Positions 10,192 through 18,647 of a stretch of 64,000 bases of DNA are shown here, piece by piece. Within the stretch, counting starts at the first letter, position 1. Each line of letters begins with the position of its first letter. This DNA is from Symbiodinium natans (Eukaryota > Sar > Dinophyceae > Suessiales > Symbiodiniaceae), in assembly GCA_905221605.1 (NCBI GenBank), contig CAJNDS010002590.1, positions 148,501-212,500 of the forward strand, written 5' to 3'. The position numbers were made by a program, and so were the translations under genes. Under the pieces are notes generated by a model, which was not told the origin of the DNA, did not search any database, and worked only from the letters and a program-made list of their open reading frames with translations.

Positions 10192-13100
10192 AAGAAGAAG
10201 AAGAAGAAGAAGAAGAAGAAGAAGAAGAAGAAGAAGAAGAAGAAGAAGAAGAAGAAGAAGAAGAAGAAGAAGAAGAAGAAGAAGAGCCGATCTGGGATAG
10301 CGCACAGAAATCCGGGCTGAATGAAGTCAGAGTCAGAGAGTTTGCAGTGTTTTCGAAACCTGGCGCTGAAGGACCTGTTGTACTTTCTCGCGCCGAAAGC
10401 CCAAGGTTCTGAAGCCCAAAATATCTCCAAAGCCAATAGCTTTATGTAAATCCGAATTCCTGGTATTGCAGGTGCAAGCAGCTTAGAAGTGATGAATCCA
10501 GCCTTGATTTGTTGTGAGACGCTCAGCCAAGAAGTGTGGGAGGATGTTGAAGCCGATGGGCATGCGCTGAAGGTCGTGGAGGCACGGCGCCTGGTTTCAG
10601 GTCGTTCCATGAACACATATTGGGAGTTTAGGTTTCGCAGGGCCTTTTGTTTGGCTGTGCCTGAAAAACCCCAAGCCCCAAGCCCCGAGTCCCAAACCCC
10701 AAACCTTAAATGTGGCCTTAGCGGTTTCAGCCGCACTCATTCTTCTGGTGGTGTTTCAGGGAAGCGCGGGTAATCGGAGGACTGTAAACCGTTGGGCCTA
10801 TAGCGGTTTTTCTCTTTCCTAATGGAAGTTTTCTCTTTCCTTCGATGGACATTGAAGCCTTGCCTGTCTTGTGCGAGTGCGCGCGTCGAGATTTCACTCC
10901 GTGGAGCAGCAACAGACGGGTGGCAAAAAAAAGCCAATCTAAAACCTAAAGGTCTACTTGGACCCTTTTAACTTAGTAATTAGTAAGTCTACTTAGTAAC
11001 CCCTAGAAACCTTTTTCTGTCCCCCATTACCCAACCTTACTCCTACTTGCTAAGTCACAAGGGCTTCCAAGTAAGCCCAAAACCCCCAAACCCTTCACCT
11101 GGTTTATTTAGGCACTTAACAATCCAGGGCTTGGCGGAGCAGGGCGAGATAGCTGAGGCATCGTCCGACCAGCCTGGGTCCCAGAGCAGGGTTCAGGATT
11201 TCGGGTTTGTGGTGTAGGCTTTAGGGTTTAGAAGGTTCAGGGTTTAGACTTTAGGGTTTAGGGTTCAGGATTGCGGGTGTGTGGTGTAGGGTTGGGGCGC
11301 TGTGGCTTCCGGGTAGAAGCCCAAGAGGCTTTTTGCAATTCCCACGTGAGAGAATGCAGGTCATGACTAGTCTTGGTGACTAACATCCTCGTTTTGTTAA
11401 AGTTTGTTTGCCTCCTTCTCTTGACACTGGAAATAGAAAAGAGAGAGAGAGAGAGAGAGACGCCAACCGTTTGAGCCTACTTTGTGTTTCTCGACTCGTG
11501 TCAGTGAGAAAGCTCTTGCTTTCCAGCCTTCCCGGCTGAGTATCGTGTGGACCTAAACCCTAAACCCTAAACCCTAAGCCCTAAGCCCTAAGCCCTAAAC
11601 CCTAAACCCTAAACCCAAACCCTAAACCCTGAACCCTAAACCCTAAACGCCCCCCCAAAGCCCTTGGGAGACATGGAGGTGCGGCCGCCTCATGAAGCTG
11701 CCAGTGCTGAAGCTGAAGGTCGCTGTCTAGAACCCAGAGTAGGGCCCTTATTCCCCTTTTTTGGGGTTTAGGGTTTAGGGTCTAGGGTTTAGGGCTAGAA
11801 CCCAGAGCAGGCCCTTATTCCCTTTTTTTAGGGTTTAGGGTCCCTTACAAGGCCCTACTTTAAGCCGAAAAGGGTGCCCTGTCTATTCCTACGTTGTTCC
11901 TGGGTCTAGCAACGCCCCGAGGTTCAGATCTAACTCTCAGGGTCCTGGGTTCCTGGGTTCATGGGCAGTTCTAACTTTAAGGGTTTAGGGTTCCTGGTTC
12001 ATGGGTAGTTCTGACTTTGAGGGTTTAGGGTTCCTAGGTTCATGGGTAGTTCTAACTCTAAGGGTTTAGTGTTCCTAGATTCATGGGTAGTTAAAACTCT
12101 AAGGGCTTAGGGTTCCTAGGTTCATGGGTAGTTCTAACTTTAAGGGTTTAGGGCTTAGGACCTGGATAGGACAAGAGTCTGGGTTCAAGAAAAGGAAAAG
12201 GGGTTGGGTTACACGCACCGGTTCATAGCCAGTTAGAAACCCTAAACCCTAAACCCTAAACCCTAAACCCTAAACCCTAAATCCTAAAATACTTCCCCTA
12301 AAGTCATCACCCAGCGGTAGAGCCGAGTCCGCAATCAGTCCATTGGGCGCTTACTTGGAGGTTCATGGTACTTATTGACCAATTATAACTTCGCGTATAA
12401 CTCATTCGTAAGCCCCTGAACTGCCCTAATATGGTTATAAGTACAGTTATAAGTACCCCTAAACCCTAAACCCTAAACCCTAAACCCTAAACCCTAAACC
12501 CTAAACCCTAACCCTAAACCCTAAACCGTGAACCGTGAACCTCCAAGTAGGGCCTGCGGCCTTCAGGTTTGCGCTTATGTTTTTGATTGACGAGCCGACT
12601 ATAGGGGTCGGATTTAATATGACCAAATACTAATAACATTCCCCTCTGGCCCCTATACAAATATACTAGAATTCCCCCCCCCCCCTCCCCGCCTCCCCAC
12701 AGCCATTTTCTAATTCTTAAGGCCCTTATATTAGGGCATTTAGGCTTGGGGAGGGGAGGCTCTAGCGGGTTTGGGGGTTTAAAGTTTGGACTTGGGTCCG
12801 TCAATCGTATTCGGAGCCGTTACATTGCGTAAGGAGTTGTTGCTTCGGGCTGGTGGTTTAGGATTTCGTGTGGGAATGGGGTGCCACAGGAACCCCCAAG
12901 ACCTGAACCCTAAATCTGACCTCGACCTGCAACCCTTACCTTCACCCCTTCCCTCATCCTGCAAGCGGCAGACAGGTGAAAAGGGGTTTAGGGTTTAGGG
13001 TTAGGGTTTAGTAGTTTAGGGTTTCGGGTTCAGGGTTCAGGGTTCAGGGTTCAGGGTTTCGGATTTCGGGTTTCGGGTTTCTAGATTTAACCCCTATAGC

Positions 13101-14437
13101 CTGAGGATGCTGGGTTGAGGCTTTTGGGTCTCACGCTTGCGGCCGTGGGATCTTTCGGCTGGGGTCTCAGGGCTCATCGAAGGGTCGCGCCTCTGTGCAA
13201 GGCGATGCTCAAGAGCGCCTGGCTTCCGACAGAAGGCTTGCGGGAAAAGCCCCGAACCCTAAACCCTAAACCCTAAACCCTAAACCCTAAACCACCTAAG
13301 CCATAACTTCATGCCGCGCGTTGACTTCGTGCACGGCGCAGCGTGCTGCACAGTTTGCGTTGGGGGGGGGGGGGGGGGCTGCAGCCCTAACTCGTGAACT
13401 TAGGCCGTTGCACCAGAACCCCCCTCCCCCCCCACCCTTTGAAACGATTCCAGAAACCCTGAACCCTTCTCCTGGACTTGGGCACCAGCTCGGGAGCTTT
13501 TGTTCTCAAAAGTTGCCCTGGTTCGGAGATGTCGAAGCGCATTTTATGATACCATCATGCTCTGCAAGGTAACCCCAAAGACCCCCCATGCCCCCGCAGA
13601 CCCAGCAGACCAGTCCTGCGTCAGGGCCGCAGCAGCGACTGGCGGTCCGCCTGGCTGGGCATCCGAGTTGGGACTGGCTTTGGTGAGATTTCGTGATGGG
13701 TGTAAGTTGGGGTGTTCCCCCTTATACCAACAGTCCTTAATAGGGGTGGTAGTACCCCCTATTTGAGTAGTCCCTACTAAGGACTGTCAGTATAAGGGGG
13801 AACATCCCAAGGTGTAAGGGGCGTAGGTTGAATACAGCCCCCACCCGATAGCAGTCATATACAGGATCTTACCAAGGCAAAATAGTGTTACAATTCGTGA
13901 TGTAGGGGGGCTGTTATGGGGTGGAGCCCCTTGGTTGTTTTTTGCACGCCCTTGCTCTCACCCAGACGCAGTCGTTTGTCAGCATGTTTGCGGGTGCCTT
14001 ATGTAGCTCTGAGCCATGGGACTCTCCCTTGGACCCCAAAAGTTGTACACTCGGGTTTGGGGGCCCGTTTTAAAGATCTCCTAAATAAATACAAGCGCCA
14101 TATTCGGAGTATAATTAAGGGAAATCGTGAGGGGTACATCCTTGGGGGTACGATTCTTAATCCCTTGACTGTGCCTACCGGCCGGTCCGTTTTGGTGGGT
14201 CCTGTTGGAGAAATCCGTAGACTCTTCAGAACTCAGCTAGGGGCATTGTCGGTGCAGTTTCCGCCCAGGGGTCCAAGGGTCCAGGTATTATTGAGCCCTA
14301 AACACCAAACACGAAACCCTAAACCCTAAACCATAAACCCTTGTAAACCCTAAACCCGAAGCCCTTAACCCTAAACCCTAAACCCTAAACCCTGAACCCT
14401 TGTAAAACCCTAAGCCCTAAGCCCTAAGCCCTTAACC

Positions 14438-14511
<74 letters not shown>

Positions 14512-14721
14512 ACCTAAACTAGGGTTTAGGGTTTAGGGTTAAGGGTTTGGGGTTTGGGGAGGGGTTAGGGAACGGTTTAGGGTCTTCGGGTTTCGGGGTC
14601 GCCCTACATCCTAAGCCCGGCGTCCGAGGTGCGATTTCTCTCCGATCTCGGCCCTTGCGGAGAGGACGTCCCGCTTTTCGAGGCCCCGGCTAAACATCCT
14701 CATATTTGGCTTCGGGTGTAG
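9031..14721 (+). CDS. Unknown polar protein, C-terminal exons
   Basis: Four exons join in frame (321 bp = 106 codons plus stop). 11128-11190 (CAG|GGC to AGG|GTTCAG) encodes GLAEQGEIAEASSDQPGSQS and R. 13171-13239 follows TCTCAG and has a GC donor. 13600-13682 follows CCGCAG, has a GT donor and encodes a Gln-rich part (TQQTSPASGPQQRL). 14616-14721 encodes EVRFLSDLGPCGEDVPLFEA and ends in TAG at 14719-14721. A further phase-0 exon may be 9031-9111 (RVAVTEVIGIESRVTSGSL), ending exactly where an inverted-repeat element begins. No domain is recognised; the first part looks disordered and the end globular. Introns of 0.4-2 kb hold telomeric arrays and MITEs. The 5' end and the 9 kb exon are uncertain. 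Confidence 0.5.
9108..9215. mobile_element. MITE, family 3 (CTGGTTCTTAGTAGGGA termini)
   Basis: Terminal inverted repeats: CCTGGTAGTACGGAGTGAGG on the left and CCTCATTCCCTACTAAGAAC on the right, with an AT-rich palindromic centre. Related copies lie at 27429-27534 and 52181-52273. It starts at the putative donor of the 9031-9111 exon. Confidence 0.75.
9661..9750. repeat. (GT)n, poly-T and poly-G run
   Basis: Two GT microsatellites are followed by T14 and G24. The minus-strand frames are Pro/Thr/His low complexity. Confidence 0.95.
10050..10286. repeat. (GAA)n trinucleotide array, about 235 bp
   Basis: Nearly pure AAG/GAA repeats with four small interruptions. It yields long poly-Lys/Arg/Glu frames on plus and poly-Phe/Ser/Leu on minus, none of which is a credible gene. 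It lies in an intron or between exons of the gene ending at 14721. Confidence 0.95.
10489..10650. other. Possible exon, strand undecided
   Basis: A GC-rich island without repeats. The plus frame reads ETLSQEVWEDVEADGHALKV and then EARRLVSGRS. One minus frame reads LHDLQRMPIGFNILPHFLAE. Both look coding and neither has a decisive splice site. Plus is favoured only because neighbouring exons are on plus. Confidence 0.25.
10913..11125. other. Intronic DNA with GGCGGGTGGCAAAAAA-type motif
   Basis: Begins with ACGGGTGGCAAAAAAAAG, a motif shared with 9366, 16033, 33919 and 53526. The rest is AT-rich with CTTAGTAA repeats and no exon signal. Confidence 0.4.
11549..11650. repeat. CCCTAAA/CCCTAAG array
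   Basis: About 14 C-strand telomeric units. A 34-bp direct repeat (11727 and 11797, CTAGAACCCAGAGYAGG and following) flanks a short G-strand array just downstream. Confidence 0.9.
12354..12547. mobile_element. MITE family 1 split by a telomeric array
   Basis: Left end CTTGGAGGTTCATGGTACTT, right end GAACCTCCAAG, flanked by TA on both sides. A CCCTAAA array (about 12458-12535) sits at the place where intact copies have GTACCCTGAACC. The element's own CCCTGAACC resembles a telomere unit and may have seeded the array. Confidence 0.8.
13707..13810. mobile_element. MITE family 2 with 8-bp target duplication
   Basis: A 104-bp palindromic element. Its right end is ...GGGGGAACATCCCAA and its left end the near-complement TTGGGGTGTTCCCCC; an inner inverted repeat is AGTCCTTA/TAAGGACT. 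It is flanked by GGTGTAAG at 13699-13706 and 13811-13818, a perfect 8-bp duplication. It lies in the intron after exon 13600-13682. Confidence 0.9.
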
Positions 14722-15210
14722 GATTTAGGGATTCAGGGTGTAGCCAGGCAGGCAGTGGTGAGGAGACAACTCCTGCAAAAAGCGTTTAGCCAGGCGAGGA
14801 CTCGCAGAAGGGTTGCTTCATATTGCCGTTTCTGGTCAGGGCATACAGGGTTCCCCACAAGTATTGAGGAGTATATACATGGGGGTGCGGGGTGTCCTTT
14901 GGTACATCACATCGCGTCTATTGTCCCTCGTTGTACAAAACTTAAAAACCCTAAACCCTAACCCTAAACCTTGACCTAAAACCTTCAGCCCTAAACCCTA
15001 AACCCTGAACCCTAAACCCTAGGCCTTAAACCCTGAACCTTAGACTATTAGACCCCGAAACCCTGTTTAGGGTCCAGGCATTCAGGACCCTAAAACCCTA
15101 AGGCTAAACCCTAGCCCTAAACCCTAAACCCTAAACCCTAAACCCTGAACCCTGAACCCTGAACCCTAAACCCTAAACCCTAAACCCTAAACCCTAAACC
15201 CTAAACCCTA
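14313..15210. repeat. Variant telomeric arrays around the terminal exon
   Basis: C-strand units with a pure CCCTCAA sub-array (about 14435-14512, 11 units), G-strand units at 14520-14580, then CCCTAAA and CCCTGAA units from 14944 to 15210. The exon 14616-14721 lies between them. Confidence 0.9.
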
Positions 15211-15369
15211 ATTTAGGTTTTACTAGATCAGCCCTGGAGCTTTTCGCTTCTTGAGGCCTCCGACTCCCAGAAGCCTCAACCCCCAGACCCCCCCCCCCCC
15301 CCCAAACTTCTCAACTCATTTTGGGATGTCCCCCCTTGGGCTTTAGGGTTTAGGGTTTAGGGTTTAGGG

Positions 15370-15592
15370 TTGGGATGTCCCCCCTAACAGTCTTGAATAG
15401 GGATATATAGTGCCTCCTATTACTTTGGAGGTTCAGGGTACATATAACACCAATTGTAACTGTACTTATAAGCCCCTAAGTCCCCGAAGTAGGTTATAAG
15501 TAGACTTACAAAGAAATCATGGTTTAGGGTTTAGGGTTTTGGGTTTAGGGTTCACATGAACCTCCAAGTAAGGACTGTTAGGATAAGGGGGA
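15370..15592. mobile_element. Nested MITEs: family 1 inside family 2
   Basis: Family 2 left part TTGGGATGTCCCCCCTAACA at 15370 and right part AAGGACTGTTAGGATAAGGG at 15568 are separated by a family 1 copy (CTTTGGAGGTTCAGG at 15423 to CCTCCAAG at 15568) with TA at both ends. A short TTTAGGG array (15522-15553) lies inside family 1. Order of events: family 2, then family 1, then the array. Confidence 0.8.
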
Positions 15593-15673
15593 ACAGTTCG
15601 AGTCCCTGTATCCTCCCATAGAGGGATCCGGGGGGACATAAGGCACCCAAGAGCTGGCAAGAAACCTTTTGTC

Positions 15674-15878
15674 GACCCTAAACCCTAAACCCTAAACCCT
15701 AAACCCTAAACCCTAAACCCTAAGCCCTAAGCCCTAGGCCCTAAACCCTAAACCCTTAACCCTTAACCCTGAACCCTTAACCCTTAACCCTTAACCCTTA
15801 AACCCTAAACCCTAAACCCGAAACCCTAAACCTGCAAACCCTAAAACCCTAAACCCTAAACCCTCAACCCTCAACCCC
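15674..15878. repeat. CCCTAAA array with CCCTTAA/CCCTCAA variants
   Basis: About 28 C-strand units in intergenic or intronic DNA; no exon inside. Confidence 0.95.
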
Positions 15879-16187
15879 AAACTGACTAGCTTTTGTTTTG
15901 GGGTTTAAGGGGCCACCCTGATGTGACAAACCTTTTTCTGCGTTGCCTTTAAACTTTAAAGGCATCAGTTCTTGATTTCAATGGACGACCATTCCCGGAA
16001 CGAGTCCCTGCAATGTGGCCTCAGTGTCAGCTAGGCGGGTGGCAAAAAAAGCACAAACACCCTAAACCCTAAACTCTGAACCCTGAACCCTAAACCCTAA
16101 ACCCTAAACCCTAAACCCTAAACCCTAAACCCTAAAACCCTAAACCCTAAACCCCAAACCCTCCAGAGGGCTAAACAAAACCTGCAG

Positions 16188-18407
16188 CGCGAGTCACGAA
16201 ACCCAGCAGGCTGCGGGCCTGCCCACCGCTCCGCCCACTCGCCGGCTCAGGGGCAAGCAGAAGGTAGGGTTTAGGGTTTAGGGTTTAGGGTTTAGGGTTT
16301 ATAGGGTTTAGGGTTTAGTTTAGGGTTTGGGTTTGGGGTTTGGGGTTTAGGGTTTAGGGTTTGGGGTTTAGGGTTTGGGGTTTGGGGTTTTGGGATAAGG
16401 CTGGGGAGGGGGGGGGGATGCGGGGGGTGTAAGGGTTTGTAGGGCTTCGAGGTGCAGGGATTCAAGGGTTTCGAGGTGTAACCCTACACCCTCAATCCTA
16501 AACAGGCTGTTGAGGGCCTGTTCAGGTCTGATAAGCTTTAGGGCCTAGGGTTTAGGGCTTAGGGTTTAGCGCTTCGGTATGCACTTGTAGCTGACTAGCA
16601 TGTAGAGTTCACTATGGCCGACTTGATGATTGAGAGTTGACTGACTTAGTGGCCAATGCACCTCCTATCGCCCTAAGCAAAACCCACCCTAAACCCTAAA
16701 CCCTGAGACACGGAAGCCGTCGACAGACATCTGTATACGGAATCCTCACCTGGCTTTTCCGCGCTGTGAGCGGTTCAGCCGTAATCCTTACACCCCTGCA
16801 ACTCTAAAGCCTTTACAATCCCTAAGCCCAAAAAACCCCAAACCTGGACCTAAAACCCTAAACCCAAAAAACCCCAAACCTGAACCCTAAAACCCTAAAC
16901 CTGAACCCTAAAACCGTGAAAACCGCTGTACAGTTGAAGTGACGGCTGCCTTGCCTGCCTTGCGCGAGTGTCTGAGAGGTGTGAGAGCCGAAGTTGCCCC
17001 CCCCCCCCCCCCCACACCCCTTTCCCCTCCCCTTGAAGGGTTTAGGGTTTAGGGTTTAGGGTTTAGGGTTTAGGGTTTAGGGTTTAGGGTTTAGGGAAAC
17101 CCGCTCCCCTTCTCAGGCACCTCCCACACCGGCGCCCTCACAGCCACCTGCGCCGGTGAAGCGCCGCCCTCGAAGCCGGGTGCGTTTTTTGGGAGGTTCA
17201 TGGGTCGCTTCATGAGCGTAGTGCAGGGTTTAGGGTTTAGGGTTTAGGGTTTAGGGTTTAGGGTTTAGGGTTTAGGGTTGAGGTGCTGAAAATTACCACA
17301 CAGGTAAGTACATACTGGAGCTGAGACCTTGTGAGTCAGGAGTCTACTTAGAACCTAGTTAGTGGCTTAGGGGCTTGCAAGTATGCTGCTAATCGGGGTT
17401 ACAAGTACCCCGAACCTCCAAGTAGGGTTTTTCGAAGCTTCCAATACTAAGGCGATTCACAAGGCCACACTAAGGGCCCCGGGGTTCCCATGGTTCCATT
17501 TTCTCCCCGGTCTTGTTGGGCTTTTGGGGGCTCTTGTGGCTTCAGGAATTTTGGGTTGAGGCGCAGGGTCTCGGCCGCAGCATGGGCCCCAACAAGAGAT
17601 TGAGCCTTGGAGCAAACTGTGCGGTCAGGGCATAACGGTTTTGCAGCTCTCAGCCCTTGCGCCTTACACCCGAAACCCTGAAACGGGCTTCGGGTGTATG
17701 GCCCTTCGGGCTCAGGGTCTGAGTTGCATTGGACTACTATACTCTAATGCTTTTTTTTTGGTTCTGGGTTCCTACTATAACTACTCATACCGAAGACAAG
17801 TACATACTTCTTTTCCAGGGTCTACTGCAGCTTTCGGCTCCTCCCAAGCCCGAATCGCAAATCTGCTGCAGATGCCGAAGTAGCTTAGGGTTTAGGGTTT
17901 AGGGTTTGGGGTTTAGGGTTTAGGGTTTACCGAAGTAGCTAAGATGATTAAAGGCAAATGGGCCCCGACACTTTATGCTTGCCCCGCCCGCGACCTTGAA
18001 CTCCTGGAAGCCTTCCTGGAAAACCCTAAAACCCTAAAACCCTATAAGGCCCAAACCCCTGAGGGCCTAGGATTTCGAGATTACGGTGTATAGGCCTACT
18101 AGTAGAGTAGGTAACCTTGAACCTTTTTGGGGTAGTATAATGCCTTTATAATCCCAAAGGTTAACCTTTACTTTTCCCAGGTTACTGGACAACCAAGTAG
18201 GAGAGTATACCCCGGAGTCCACTGAAGCATTCGATCGCCGGCTGACTTGGCGGAAAGAAGCGGAGCCCCTCGGTTGCCGAAAGGGCTCAGGCTATTCGGG
18301 CCTTTGAAGCCTTCCCCAGCTTGGCTGCCACCATAAAAACTTTGGGCAATGCAGTAGATGAGCGTGCAAGCCTCAGAACCCTGCTGAATTTGCAGCCTCG
18401 TCTCTGA
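16188..18407 (+). CDS. Unknown protein, several exons to the stop (partial)
   Basis: Exons: 16188-16263 (ACCTGCAG to AAG|GTAGGG; HETQQAAGLPTAPPTRRLRG); 17117-17179 (TTCTCAG to CGG|GTGCGT; APPTPAPSQPPAPVKRRPRS), joined in phase 0; probably 17581-17628 (HGPQQEIEPWSKLCGQ); 17831-18018, interrupted by a telomeric insert at 17886-17929 (before it SPNRKSAADAEVA, after it EVAKMIKGKWAPTLYACPAR); and a terminal exon from about 18261 (AERAQAIRAFEAFPSLAATI, NAVDERASLRTLLNLQPRL) with TGA at 18405-18407. The N-terminal part is Pro/Arg-rich and disordered, the end helical. No family is recognised. Joins after 17179 are not fully phased, and the start is missing. Confidence 0.5.
17875..17940. repeat. Telomeric array with 11-bp direct repeats
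   Basis: CCGAAGTAGCT at 17875-17885 and again at 17930-17940 flanks a 44-bp TTTAGGG array. Reading frames on both sides agree (…DAEVA / EVAKMI…), so the array looks like a recent insertion into one exon with a target duplication. Confidence 0.85.
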
Positions 18408-18571
18408 ATGTTTCTGTGTTTAGTGGCTGGAACATGTGCAGGATCTAGGAATGCCTTACGGGAACAGGCAGCAGTGATTTCACTGGTAGTCTTAGCTGCA
18501 AGTCCCAGCCCCTTGTTCTGCCTGTCGCCTTTCCGTACCCACCTGTTCTTTAAAGCCCCACTGCTTACTTG

Positions 18572-18588
18572 AGCCGTTGTGGCTCAAG
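18572..18588 (+). other. Spliced-leader relict before the plastid-protein gene
   Basis: AGCCGTTGTGGCTCAAG matches the last 17 nt of the dinoflagellate spliced leader (AGCCATTTTGGCTCAAG) at 15 of 17 positions, in sense orientation, 60 bp before the ATG at 18648. A hand estimate gives about 0.01 chance matches of this quality in the whole window. It marks the gene as derived from a reverse-transcribed, trans-spliced mRNA. Confidence 0.75.
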
Positions 18589-18647
18589 CCTTTGCAGCCC
18601 CCTAGCGCCCGCTCCACCTCCCTCGCGTGAGTGGCCACCCGTGTGCA

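Noticed and set aside
9928-10736. Poly-Lys/Arg/Glu and poly-Phe/Ser/Leu ORFs
   Set aside because: Translation of a (GAA)n microsatellite.
13916-14329. 137-codon plus-strand ORF
   Set aside because: No codon bias like the verified exons, runs into a telomeric array, and lies in an intron of a phased gene.
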